64,000 nt of DNA, taken from positions 7,881,501 through 7,945,500 of the forward strand of contig OU015662.1 of the NCBI GenBank assembly GCA_907165275.2, in the 5' to 3' direction. Source of the stretch: Zygaena filipendulae (lineage: Eukaryota; Arthropoda; Insecta; Lepidoptera; Zygaenidae). Positions within the stretch are counted from its first letter, which is position 1. Every line of letters begins with the position of its first letter. Below are positions 9,817-22,143 of the stretch, one piece after another. Made by a program: the position numbers and the translations under genes. A model generated the notes under the pieces. The model had not been told where the DNA came from, did not search any database, and saw only the letters and a program-made list of their open reading frames with translations.

Positions 9817-12800
9817 TTAAATTGAAACTGTGTTATGTCAATATTCGCAAACTTTGAATCTCACACGAATTCAATATTACGATTTACGATACATTATCGA
9901 CAAACGCAAATTGCATTCGCTGTCTGTTATTTAAAGGGTTCCGAAGCTATTTTATTTAATGTTAATAATAATTGTCACCTTGCACAGTGCACCATAGTAA
10001 TTTTTATTTTGCTTGCGTATTGTAACATTACTGTATCATCTGTTGAAAGTTTTCGTTCTAATTTTGGATTTGTTTAATTTCCCTAACAGGGAGCCAAAGG
10101 GGGAGAAGAGAGCGAACAGCATTAGTTCGCTCGTGGCTCTCGGCACTTGACAACCAGCCAACTGAGGGATGCGCAATCTTGATCCTATGTACCGCTTCGT
10201 AACAGTACCATCCGGTGATGGAGCAAACTTCTACTGCTACAACGCATGTTACAACTAAGGCGATCAAGATTATCAATATGGACAACCCGCAACCACCCGA
10301 TATTATTTAATCTGACAGGAGCGTCGGAGGCTTTCATCTTTCCAGCCTATCAAGTTTTTTTACGTCAGCAGGTGTGGTGTTTTTTTTTATACCAAATTTA
10401 CCATATATTAAGATATTTTGTATTATTATTAACATTCCAGTTTTATTGTTTACCGTTCACAACAATTAATATTATTTATAGAATTTAAAATATTGATTTA
10501 ATAATATATATTCGATTTGTTTGTTTAAAATTATTTTCGATGTAAGTAATAAAGAATTTATTTATATGTTCAATAACCTATTGTATGGGACAAGTTTGTA
10601 TATCAGTTTGTACAAGACCGATGTATACAATATAATCGTGAGGATTTGTTATGAATTATAGTAAATAACCAGAAATTAATAACATTTTAGGATAATATCA
10701 CATTCGATTAAGCTAAAAACCAAAGGTGCCCTTCATAGAAAGATTACGTTTTGTTAAATGATATTTCAAGTTAAATCATTTTAAATAAAGTTGTATGTAA
10801 TAATTACAATACTTTTGTTTTAGCCTCGATAATGTTAGCGTTTTTTAAAATGAATTTCATTAATAATTATTGAAATTATATTTACCTGATACTTTCTTAG
10901 TGATTTTTATAATGTTCAATCACTCGTTAAAGCGCTGGCACTCTAGTGTTGGTCTTACGATCCTTTCTATCTGTAAATGTAACTATTGCAATAATAATAA
11001 TTATGAAGATTTTACTGTGAGTGTGATGCGAGATGTCGGCTCGCCCCTCGGTGCCGCTTGTTGTGACGTGCAATACAATCCTGGACTGCAACGGAGACTG
11101 GTGTCGTGTGGTCCTGCAACAATCCCCACTAAACTTCGATAACTCTACATAGAAACTTTTTGTGTAACAACTAAGTATTCATTTCTATGTGCCTTGCTCG
11201 TTTCTCTTTTTCTCTCTCTTTTGCCTTATTTTAAACCCGTATTTTCTATGTTCAGATGTCACTTTATCTATCCAAATTCTTTTTAACATGTTAGAGGTAA
11301 GTAATGTATGACCGCTCGATACTGCAGTCTTCGAGAACGTTCAGTCTTGTTGCGAGAATTTAGCCTTGGCCTTATGAGAGTTAAGTAATTAAATGTAATC
11401 AATATATTAAATATTATTAGTTGTAATGAATTAAATGGCGACATGCGCGCCGACGCTGATTAGTGAATCAATTATTCTACTACATATTTGCATGCTTTGA
11501 CGAGCTTTTTGGTAATAATCTAATTTAAAACTTAGTAGTTACTTTATGTATAATCTTTAGGTAACAACATAAAAGTTAGATAAGGGTATTTATTGTAGAG
11601 AATCAGCATAGTTACATTACTATTTAATGAAAAATATATTCATACATAATAATGAAACAATGTAATGATATTTAAATTTACTGAAGTGGTAGGATTAATC
11701 GAAATTAATGAATAATAATATATTTTTTATTTTAGTTGACTATCGCATTCAAGAGTAATTAGTTACCTACTTCTTAAAATGTTTTGATGGAACGCGATCG
11801 CGTTAAAAGTACCTACACATCAGTGCGAGGTAGCAATAAACCAAATATAAAATCTTAATGTTAAATATATATTATCTAGTAACGTATTTTGCTGATGAAA
11901 TAATAAATAATATGTAAAATTTTATGAAAATGTAAAAAAAATATCCTTGCTTTAGGCTATAATAAATAAGGTTTTGATATATTTGGGTTACAATCTTGAC
12001 GCGACAGAAATCTATTGTGGTATCCACGGGGCCCGCTGTGGTCGGTGGCCAGAGTTTCCGCATGTGAATTCTTATGAAAATCTCTTAGTCAATATTATAT
12101 TTAATAGAAATAGAAATTTCGTCAATTTTTGACTTAGCAAAATTTTATACGTTATATTTTATAGTGACTGTGACATTCAAACTGAACCGAGCGATGTTGC
12201 GTAGGTACCTATATAGACCAAAGATAAAGGTTAATGATAATAATACATAATTTTTAAAAATACTAACCTCAGACAGTACCAAATTCGTAAACGTAGGCAC
12301 ACTTTGACTGGAAATAATGGTTTTTGTTACAGCACAATCAAATTGATAGGTATAAAATTGAACAAAATATCAATATCACTTACCATTCAAATAAAAATTT
12401 AATTTATTGTATGTTAACTCGACAAATCTCGGTTTTTCTTATATACCTATCTATTTATAATTCATTGTCAGTTTTAATAATTAAGCTAAGTCAATGTTTA
12501 CTTATTTATTTCTATATAAAAACTAATTCTTAGGTAGATATATAAGTGATTATGTAATAAAGTAGTGATCTCCCATACCTTCGGCGTTCGGCATCCTCGA
12601 TGTAACATGAAAAATACAACGAATTTTTTTGTTGTTTTGTCGATCGGTTCGATGACTCTAAAGAGTGATAATAAAACTATGCTCTCTTTCACAATTATCT
12701 CTACCATGATCTGAAGAAAAATAAAACTTGACTTTATAGACATCGAACAGTCTGAAGTGATTTGATTTGTTATTAGTTTAACGGTAAACATCAACAGCCA

Positions 12801-14850
12801 TTTTGTGTGCGATACACAAAATGGCGGCCACAAGGGATGCCGACGCCGCCATGATTCCGTCCAACAACCGTAGATAGCGAGTAAGAGACGTCCAGTGGCT
12901 GCGGACACGGCTACGTCACCGTTTGCGGGACTACTCGATACATATCAATGTGTAATATTAAATGTGTATTAATTAGAAATAAAGTACGGTTTCATAGAGA
13001 CGTTTATTCTGTGCTGTTTCTTATCTACTACTTGTAATGCAAACAGCTAAATGTCACGCTATTTTATATTTTACCTAACGTTGTTTAATAACGATATCGT
13101 TAAGTTTTGTTTCAGGGGTATCTATACAATCTTATATAATTTAATTTTAAGTAATGTAATATTATATCAATTTATATTTAAATTTTCAAAGTACCTACCT
13201 ATTATAGGAGGATTTCATTTTAAGCATAGATATTGATTTTCGCGAAAAAGGCGTATAACATAATAAATTAACGATCACTGTGAAATCGGATAGGTTACCT
13301 AGTGTTTGAAAGGTCGTCAATAGTAAAAGGTATGAAATTAGCCCGCATGTGATAGGGTAGTATAGGGGTAGCATCGCCTTGCAAGTTAGGTTAAGTATGC
13401 GGTATCACACAAACGCCGTACATCGGAACATATCAATTCTGTGCCCCTAAATTTAGTTAAAATAATTATCTAAGAGATACATATAAAATAGAATAAAAAA
13501 GAGAAAATAATCTTTTGGATAAACAAATAAATACTGAATGTCGATTTAAGCTGAAAAGTAAATATCGTGATTTTAAAAAATAATTTTATTAAACGAGTAG
13601 TGTCGCGCAAGTTTCCTTTTTTAATATAAAATGTTTAATAATAATTTACTAAAAACATAATTTTGAATATTAATTTTAGACTTACAGTAAATTAAAAATA
13701 TTTTATGGCTTATATTACCAAATTAATTTTAACAGTTCGCTTCGAGTTCAGTATTAAAGTACTTGTTTAAATTATATTTGAGGTGACAATTTAGTGTTAC
13801 CGTTATAATATTTATTATTTGTATATCGAGCAAAGTAAATCATACAAAAACGTAGTTAGTAATTAATTGTTAGAATTGTGTGACTTGAATCATTATAAAG
13901 CTTCTAGAGCAGACGGTAAAGTGTTATTGTGGTTTAAGATGAAAAAAAAAAACAACATAATGACATTGTAAAAATAGTGATAAATTTAGCTTAATTATCA
14001 TATTATAACTTTTATAGATGTTCATTAATTTTCTTTTCTAACTTCATGGAGTATTGTGGTATTGGAGACGTCATTGTTAATTCAAATAAATTTGAGCCCA
14101 TCCTCAAACGAAGTTTTTATTCAACTCCCTCTCCTAGAGGTCGTATTACGTAATGAAATCGTTATGGTACGTATACCTGATAATGACGAATCTTAGAACG
14201 TTGTAGCTAGTAAGAAGATAAAGTTCTACTTACAAATAATTTTTGGACACGTCGATAATTTATTGACATACCTACTTATTTGATCTTTGTTGAATGCTTG
14301 TTACAAATTGCAATTTGTTATTTTTTGCAATAGACATCAATGTTTTGTTAATATTTTGTTAATATCTATCTATAGTATTTATAAAAAGATAGTAAGTACT
14401 AAATCATAGGTGTCTAGTTTAGGATAAAAGAAAATAGATATAATTTACAGTTGAGCTTGAAACTTTGCTTTGTAGAGTTTTCTGCTTAGCACGTACATAC
14501 ATATTTTCTTGTAAGGTCAATATATACAGTTTAAACAAGTATATGCCTATTTTAACACTATGGCAACTTTAAAATTGACGTTACAATGTGGATGTGTTAC
14601 CTTACTTACCTACTTATATTAATAAAATTGCAAATAATAATTATCTAATTGTCTCCTGATTTCAATAATTAATTGATAAACTTACTGCGGTGTTGTATTT
14701 TATGTTATTATTAGTTTTAAAGCATTATAGGGTCCAAAGATTGGGAATAAACTTGTGAAAAATAATTTAACTGTTTGTTTTTTTATTTTTAAATATATTT
14801 GCTATAGGTACCCACTCAAAGTTACTGCGCGTTTACTTCAAGATATTTTT
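9817..14850. other. Gene-poor AT-rich stretch; GC-richer hairpin block near 10.1 kb
   Basis: No coding gene is supported. The block 10085-10330 is GC-richer and contains an 8-bp perfect stem gagcgaac/gttcgctc (10110-10117 with 10125-10132), itself enclosed by gagcca/tggctc. It could be a structured 3' UTR of cpo, since AATAAA occurs at 10548. The rest (10.6-14.8 kb) shows no SINE heads, no terminal repeats with duplications and no ORF with recognisable motifs. Confidence 0.5.
10548..10553 (+). promoter_or_regulatory. cpo: Candidate distal polyA signal of cpo
   Basis: AATAAA in an AT-rich context, about 790 bp downstream of the possible terminal exon. Position only; no transcript evidence. 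Confidence 0.3.
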
Positions 14851-15086
14851 CAATATGACCATAACACGGCGCGTTAAGATATCGTGCCACAAAAATTGTC
14901 TTTCCCTCGTAATCAAAGAAGTTTCATTCCAAAGAAATACATTTACAACGTTTCTTAGGGCATAAACAATAATAATTTCTGATATTTTGGCATCTAGAAC
15001 GTTTGGGAATGCGGTTTTTGAACAAACAACATGTCTCATGTCTATACATGAGACATGTTGTTTGTTGGTCATAGTGAATAAGGGCC
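14851..15086. mobile_element. MITE of the TCACTATGACC family, copy 1
   Basis: Left end atatgaccataacac and right end ggtcatagtgaataaggg are degenerate inverted copies. The interior (gcgcgttaagat, aatcaaagaagtttca, atattttggcatctag) matches copies at 24.66-24.90 kb and 48.53-48.94 kb. Near the right end it carries a perfect 19-bp hairpin (15022-15040 with 15047-15065). Confidence 0.7.
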
Positions 15087-15482
15087 CAGTTAGTTCCTCC
15101 CGAGTCCCGACGTTTCCTACCTACTGCTAGCAAGTATTGAAACGAAAGCGTAAATTATAATATTTAAAATATCTAAAATTAAAATCATAGCGAGTACGTG
15201 GGTGGCACGTGCGTGGAGCGCTGCTCCAGCTACTCGACAGCAGATGGGCTATTATGTAACTTTTATTTCTATCATTTTTCGGTTGCAATCAAAAACATGC
15301 ACGTTTTTCTGATTGAAACTGAAATATAATAGCAACAAAAGTTCCATAATAGGCTAGCAGATATCTTATGTACCTAACTCCAAGTAAGAAACTGATACGA
15401 AAGAACTAAGCGATGTGGCTCAGGCTGCTCAGGGAGCAAATCGTACCGTACATTGCCTTAAAATACGTAAATAAAATAATAC

Positions 15483-16213
15483 ATACTTTACTATTATAAA
15501 TACAAAAATGAGTTTGTTTGTTTGTTACGCTTTCACGCCTTGACGGCTCAACCGCTCATCATGAAATTTTGCATACACGTTATCAGGGATAGGGTAAAAC
15601 CCGGATAGTTGCCACACTTTTCGAAATCATTTTGTATCTCCCAGTACATAAATCAAAATATTTTATTTTTTAAACTGGCAAGTACTTTGGTTCTTTATCT
15701 ACAAATTTATTAAATGTAAAAGACATTATCTTTGAAATTTCCAGAGTATTAGCGATTTCTACGGACCTCTACTTTTTGTGACATCTATCCCATATATGGG
15801 ATAGTTGTCTAGTCCATATAAATTACATTTAGGATAGACGACTCGCCGGGAAACAAGGCATCTATCCCGAAAAATCTTTGATCGCACCTTGCGTTCCCGT
15901 GCAATCGCACAGAGACATGAGACGCGGTCCACTTAATAGTAGTTGGAAAGTCTTTTGATAGATAAATAAAATAGCACGCGATTCATCTGCGAAACTAGAG
16001 TAATTACGATCGGGGCAACTATACCCCCAGGGCAACTATCCTGGTTTTACCCTACAGAGAAGGACATACCTAGTACCCTTTTTGTGGCGGAATTCCCGCG
16101 AGAACTATGAAATTTACGCATAAAATTTTGCATATACGTAGGTACAAAGAAGGACATAGGGTACCTACTTTTTATGCCAGAATTCCTGCGGGAACTCCCT
16201 AATTACCGCGGGG
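15483..16213 (-). repeat. CTAGCTGT family copy, split by a TA-flanked element
   Basis: Reads as the reverse complement: gagtttgtttgtttgttacg at the left, aacagcta at the right. The segment 15592-16052 is foreign, and the family sequence (cacgttatcaggg ... cagagaaggacat) resumes after it. The right part repeats the ggacatagggtac / ggaattcc core twice. Confidence 0.8.
15592..16052. mobile_element. 461-bp TA-type MITE nested in a repeat
   Basis: Ends gggtaaaaccc and ggttttaccc extend to about 23-bp inverted repeats (…ggatagttgcc) with one mismatch. TA dinucleotides flank both sides (15590-15591, 16053-16054). The host repeat continues in register across it, which fixes the ends. TA duplication suggests a Tc1/mariner-like or other TA-targeting transposase. 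No ORF is present. Confidence 0.88.
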
Positions 16214-17242
16214 AACAGCTAATTTAAATATACAGTAGGCAAATATCAAAAGAATGAAAACTGTTTTGATATTTTCGCAAACCTTTTCTTTTTTAGACTT
16301 CTAAAGCTACAATAAGACTGACAGTAAAACTAGAGTGCAGATGAATACCTAATTTCTTGTAGGTACACTGAAGCGTAAAAAGACACTATTGAGCCAAGTT
16401 TCCGGTGCAAGAATCATAATTAAGGTAAGTATACCTGTAAGTATTTGCTAAACATACACCTACACTAATATGATTGTAATGTAAGTAGGTACGTAAGTGT
16501 GTTAAGCAAATCTTTCTCGTAAATTATCCTACGACCCACCTCCATTAGGGGTGGACTTCAGTTTATGTTCCCTTGAGATGGAACTTTTAAAGTACGTACG
16601 TACTCTACTTTGCAAATTGCCCATACGGCATACTTATTCAAACAACGCGCAACGTAGAATTGCTACTTTAATTAGGTACTTTATGTTCCATTGTTCTTTT
16701 ATTCGAGAGAGGCCCTTTAGTGAACGTCCGAACGAATTACCATTTTCATAGCAGTCAGTCGATTTCAATTTATTTGTGTCCCGTCTTTTGAAATTAAACA
16801 TAGGTAATTACAGAGAAAAGGAACATAATATTTACAGACATACGTAATTTTAGACAACGGGTGTTGTACGGTACGTAGAGATCGAGCAACACCACGTAAC
16901 ATCACTGAATGGTTATTCATTACGTAATTTTGATAGGTTTTTAAGCATGTGCGTACATTAGAATGTTGTAGGTATTTTTCTTTTTTGCGGTAGGTATTCC
17001 ATTTCATTAATTATTGTTGAATACAATATACATATAAGATGTGGGTAAATATTTACGGGACTAAATGTATAGATAGGTATGTTATAACAAACAGAATAAA
17101 CGAAAAAATGTATTATGTACGTATATAAATGCCGCCGCACTATCTACCTTTCGGTCATTCATATTATTATATCCTAAGTAAATGTTGCGTTTTTATTTAT
17201 ATCTTTGTAATTTATCAAAGATTTTTTTAAACTTATGTTTTC

Positions 17243-17374
17243 ACTAGCTGTTGCCCGCGGTTCCGCTCGCGTCAATTTCGGAGTTTCCGCGGGAATTCCT
17301 AGATGTACCTTCCCTGTGTCACTCAGGAACACTGTATAGCTTCAAATAAGTGAAACAATTTTCATATCTAGCAG
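17243..17374 (+). repeat. CTAGCTGT family copy, short
   Basis: Starts actagctgttgcccgcgg, core aatttcggagtttccgcggg, then a diverged tail with ttcaaataagtgaaa. Confidence 0.7.
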
Positions 17375-18281
17375 ATTATTTTTCTATTTAGGTACATTAA
17401 GCATGAATTATTATTATCAAAGGCTTCAATACGTCCTTTGTAATCACCTATAACTAAATAGAATACTCTTTGTTGCATACCGTATTAACAATAGTAAAGT
17501 GAAAGCAAAATATTAGTAAAGTATAGGAAAAATATTTAGAAAGGATTAATTTAACATTCGTTATTATTTAATACGTTATTCGTTAATACCTTTAAATACA
17601 ATTAGGTACTTTAATAAAACCGTGGTAAACTAGGGCGAGGACATCGCTTGGGATAGATAGATAGCCATTAGATAATAATAAAGCACGGAAATTAGATAAT
17701 TTGATATGGTGCCTTTGGCATAGGTAGTAGCACCTACTGTAGCATTCTGCTACTTTACCAACCTTTTTTAATATTTTTCTTTTGGAATATCATTTTTTTT
17801 TTAATTTTATTTTGAAAGCGAGGTCTCAAAAAAAGAAGGGAGAGGATTTGGACTGGTTTTGGAGATGATGAAAACGTGATTGGAATAATTACAATAATAC
17901 TACAATACTACAATAATAGATACAATAATAATAGAAACAATTTGTCTGATGTGATATTATAAACTTATACCGAAGAAAGTGCAGCAAATTGTCTTTTATT
18001 CTCTACATTTATTCTCCTGGTGAACGAATTACAACTTAAGTTCCAAAAGGGATCTATCAGAGGCGGGCATAGGATTGGATATCTGATCCAACTGTGCTAT
18101 TGAGACAAGAGTGCCAGTATTGAGAGTAACTTGATGAGGCATTCGCTACCCTACCTACTATTTAATACAGTTAAAAGACAGTAAAGTAAAGCCAAAAACT
18201 CGTTTTTTCTAGTGCCTAGTTACCAACTGCGCATTCCGAAGATAAACAAAAAGTGTGTAGATACATATAGTTTTACGATAA

Positions 18282-18484
18282 ACTAGCTGCTGTCTTCCGA
18301 GATTTCACCCGCGTTAGTTTCGGAGATCCCGCGGGAATTCCAAGATAAACTATATGTGTAAAACTTGCTCTTCAATCACTCTATCTATTGGTGAAAACCG
18401 CATGAAAATTCGTTCAGTAGTCTTTGAGTTTATCGCGAACCGACAGACAGGCACGCGGCAGAGGACTTTGTTTCACAATAGATA
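18282..18484 (+). repeat. CTAGCTGT family copy
   Basis: Starts actagctgctg, core gttagtttcggagatcccgc, and ends after gcgaaccgacagacaggcac and gactttgtttcac. Confidence 0.75.
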
Positions 18485-19005
18485 CTTAGGTATGTAAGGA
18501 TTTCTTTGTTAAAAATATTATGGTGAACACTTACAATACCTATATATTTTTACATCACAATATATTTACGACGCAGATCAGGAATCGACGGCGCGTTGAT
18601 CCTTTAAATCTAAGATCATTTCGACACATGAAAGACATATCGCAGATGTTTCTGATGTGTTCCCACATCAAAGAGAACCTGCTCATTCAATTTGTTGGGG
18701 AAATCCAAATTCCTATAAAAGTTTGCGGGCTTACGTAATAAATATAAACATTCTCTGTTTTGATACTGAGAGGTATAGCAGTGAACGGAACTAGGTACCA
18801 ACTTATGTCTAGCTAGGTGTGCTATGAAGGGTATTTTAGATTGTAATAATCTGGTATATTGTTACATTACGAGCCGTAATAATCCAACGGTAGAATGCTT
18901 GGAATGCTTGCTTGTACATTATGGCACAGCGCCACCTAGTCCCAAACTTTTACTACGGATACCAGACAACTGATATCACTATTCACTAAATACTTATTTT
19001 AAAAC

Positions 19006-19265
19006 AGTCCTCCGCTGCGTCTGTCTGTCTGTGTGTTCGCGATAAATTCAAAAATCACTGAACGGCTTTTTCATGCGATTTCAAAAATAGAGTGATTCAT
19101 GAGGAAGGTTTAGGTGTATAGGTACCTAATTTGTCAAGGTTTTTAAGTGTCGGGAAAGTTCAAGCTACGTTATGGACAAAGTATAGGCACAGGGTACTTT
19201 TATCCTGGAATTCTCGCGGGAACTTCGAAATTAAAGCGGGCGAAACCGCGGGGAACAGCTAGTAA
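19006..19265 (-). repeat. CTAGCTGT family copy
   Basis: Reverse orientation: tctgtctgtctgtgtgttcg at the left, then ggaattctcgcgggaacttc and gaaaccgcggggaacagcta at the right edge. Confidence 0.78.
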
Positions 19266-19384
19266 TACTTATATAATATGATACTTTTTGTAAATACATA
19301 ATCATAATACACATTGAGCACCCAAACTCGGAGTAAACACCAATGTTAATTATATAAAATTATAAAATTTATATTTACCTAATA

Positions 19385-19478
19385 TTAACCTCTATTTAGT
19401 AATCGAACCCGGAACACCTGGTATACCTGACCTGTTAACAGTTAGTTACTAACCACTACACCAACGGAGTTGTGTGTG
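19385..19478 (-). repeat. tRNA-derived SINE head
   Basis: On the minus strand it reads tggtgtagtggttagtaac (A-box-like) and then gttccgggttcgattac (B box) about 35 bp on. The body is short or diverged. A weaker copy with the same B box lies near 47620-47690. Confidence 0.6.
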
Positions 19479-20292
19479 CGTGTGTACCAAGCTCTTACCT
19501 ATGGATCTTTTTAAATCGATCAATTCAACGAGTAGGCACGAAGAGATCGTAGATAATATGGATATGCAAGCCTTGTTTTGTCACTTATGACGTAAATACA
19601 ACATTAGAGTCCACGACATCATTAAAGTGTTTACCTACATATTTTTCAATATAAACACTTACGGCCGCACTCAGAGACGTTCATTTAATTAATGTTAATT
19701 GGCATATTTCTTACCTAGGCTGATTGTTAAAAAAATGATGATTCAACTCTTATTTAGAAGGCAATGTTTATTTACTTATTTATGTCGGTTAACCTATGAC
19801 CTTCAGAAGCGTCAGGTCAGGACCTAAAGAAAAATATTATTCTTCTGAGGTCAGGACCTAAAGAAATCTAAGAACAAATATGTGACATTTTACTTCATTT
19901 TTTTTTTGTAATAGGTACTAGGTTTATACTAGGAACAATAAATGATTTATTCTACTAGAAGAGAATTGTTCGCACCTACACCTTTTTAATCTCCACAGGG
20001 GCTTAATATTAAAGAATGGTATTCCTTATTTGCAACTGGTTCTCCGTTGTTTATGGCTATGGCTAGTTACTCAGATATTCGGTTACTCTTTATAAATATA
20101 TACATACAAATTTCTCTTATCGAGTTACGTTATGTACATTTAAATTACTAAATCCACGTAGGTATATAATAGATTTCTCATTTTTTTATTTAGTTTAGAT
20201 GCAGCATTATGATTTGTTTGCATCAAGCAAAATCCTATTCGACCATCTCAAAAAACAAAGTTTTTAAATATGGGTATCAATTATTGTTTCAC

Positions 20293-20416
20293 CAGGCGCG
20301 GATCTACGGGGGGCGGTGGGTATTTTTAGAATAAAATGGTTCAGAGCTCTTTATATTCTTTAAATTTCGCGATGCAACCAAAATTGCCCCAAAACCATGT
20401 CCTAGATCCGCGCCTG
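20293..20416. mobile_element. 124-bp hAT-type MITE
   Basis: Starts caggcgcggatcta and ends tagatccgcgcctg (perfect 14-bp inverted ends), flanked by an 8-bp direct repeat tgtttcac at 20285-20292 and 20417-20424. The size and duplication fit a non-autonomous hAT element. The same end type (cgcgcctg) occurs in the element at 48645. Confidence 0.9.
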
Positions 20417-20855
20417 TGTTTCACACAAGAAACCAAAAAACCGCTTACTTGAAAACAGAAGAATGCGGCCTTTTAACGAGTTGAATAAAAGTAAAATACA
20501 AGAGCGCAGTAGTAACAACAAGTTACCTAACTAAACAGATAAAAAGTTTAACCCAAGAGCAGGCACATGTGTGTAGTCTGACAACTACTTTTATTAGTTT
20601 CGTATCGAGCATCGCGGTGGACATAAGACTTGTGCTGCAAGCAATATGTTTACAAGTTGCCTTCGGCTTCGTATGCACGCATATAGTATTAAACTTTTAA
20701 ACTTTTCGCCACCGAGTGTGAGATTGTTTAACCCTTGTAGCTGCGATAATATTTGAACTTCGTTGGTGCATTGCGGACTAATGTTTTATGGCAGTTACTT
20801 GTGGTATTTTTGTGTTTCTATAATGTTAGTCACTTATATTATACGTAGTTGAATC

Positions 20856-21008
20856 CTCACTAATATTATACCTAAATGCGAAAGTGAGTTTGTCTGTTTA
20901 TTACGCTTTCACACCCCAACAGCTCAACATATGGACAAACTAGGCTCAACAAGGGAGGACATAGGGTACTTTTTTCCCGGAATAGGGGAATAGGGAGGAA
21001 CAGCTAGT
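20856..21008 (-). repeat. CTAGCTGT family copy, internally deleted
   Basis: Begins with actaatattatacctaaatg, has gagtttgtctgtttattacg, and ends ggaacagctagt. The middle is shortened compared with other copies. Confidence 0.7.
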
Positions 21009-21284
21009 AACATTACAAAAAACACGCGGCCACAGCCTAGCTATTCGGTATTTTAATAAAAAATATCAACGATATTTCCATATCATTTTTAATAAAAAAT
21101 AACAAGATATTATAAATTGTGCTGTTTATATTACTACATGTACTTATTCATGTTGGAAAGATAGAGGGCATGTCACTCACAGAGAATATAGAAAAAAAAT
21201 CTAGTTTTTGTTATGAAAACCACGAAAAAAATGTCGCAGTAGTAGAAACATGAATACCGTAAAAAATGGTTATACGTATGAATG

Positions 21285-21598
21285 TATGTCGTGGTCATAT
21301 CTAACAATTGGTCAATTCATGATGTGGCCTGCGATTTCATGTAGTTGCAGCATTTCATTAAATGGCCGGCCACATCATAACCTGATATACCTATTACCAC
21401 TTGCTTGAGCATCATTCTGGGTTGGCTTAGGTTGCTGACCCAGTCGCAAATACAAATGGGCAATTATTATCATAGATATCACCATATTTTGCTTTCATAG
21501 TTCATGATGTGGCCGACCATTTCATGAAATGCCACCATTTCATAAAATGGCCGGTCACATCATGAACTGGCCAATTATTTGATGTGGCCACGACATGT
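21285..21598. mobile_element. Foldback MITE rich in catgatgtggcc motifs
   Basis: The two ends are inverted copies over about 45 bp (tatgtcgtggtcatatc ... gatgtggccacgacat). The interior repeats the motif pair catgatgtggcc / ggccacatcat and atttcatgaaatg-like palindromes several times. Related partial sequence occurs at about 22970-23075. No ORF. Confidence 0.75.
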
Positions 21599-22044
21599 AT
21601 ACAAAAAAAAAATAGAACCGCGCGCGTGTTGAATTTTTTATCGCTACTTTTGTCTTGTAAAAGAGTGTTGCCAAGATATACGAGTATACGCCTCCTTTAC
21701 ATAACGTATTGCACGCGCGGGAGGCAGCTTCCCCTAAATTTAGAGACATTTAACTTCTTCAGTTTCGACTTTGTAAATCTTTATTTGCGTGCTTTAACAA
21801 GAATAATCCGGGCCCAAGGATTGACATCACTTCCCGCCGCTGATTTAAGATGTTTCCGCGTACCAACCTAGTTACCAACTTCCCAAGTTTTATTCGGAAG
21901 CGAAGAAGTTTATCTCTTTTTTAAAATGTCAAGAAAAAATGTACGAACTTGAGAATTTTGAAGTAGCAGCAGTGACCTAGTTAATGAAATCACTGACACT
22001 CGGTTTAGGAACTGCAAATTTAATTTAAATGTATCATCTAGACA

Positions 22045-22143
22045 TCCATACTAATATTATTAATGTGAAAGTAACTTTAGGAATAAAAGAGAGCTAGATA
22101 TCTACTTTATCCCGATATGGAGTTCCCACGGAAATTCCGAAAT
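22045..22143 (-). repeat. Degenerate CTAGCTGT family fragment
   Basis: Contains actaatattattaatgtgaa and atggagttcccacggaaatt; both ends are worn. Confidence 0.45.

Larger units (their letters stand above)
16214..20284. other. Gene-poor stretch with scattered repeat copies
   Basis: No gene is supported. Apart from the repeat copies listed separately (17243, 18282, 19006, SINE at 19385), there is a short direct duplication at 19815-19865 where aggtcaggacctaaagaaa occurs twice. The open frames lack motifs. Confidence 0.5.

Noticed and set aside
10058..10285. 75-codon minus-strand frame starting with a hydrophobic MSILIILIALVV stretch
   Set aside because: It looks like a membrane segment but has no supporting splice signals, promoter or family match, and lies over a probable cpo 3' region.
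12498..12908. 136-codon minus-strand frame
   Set aside because: AT-driven composition, no domain, no promoter or splice context.
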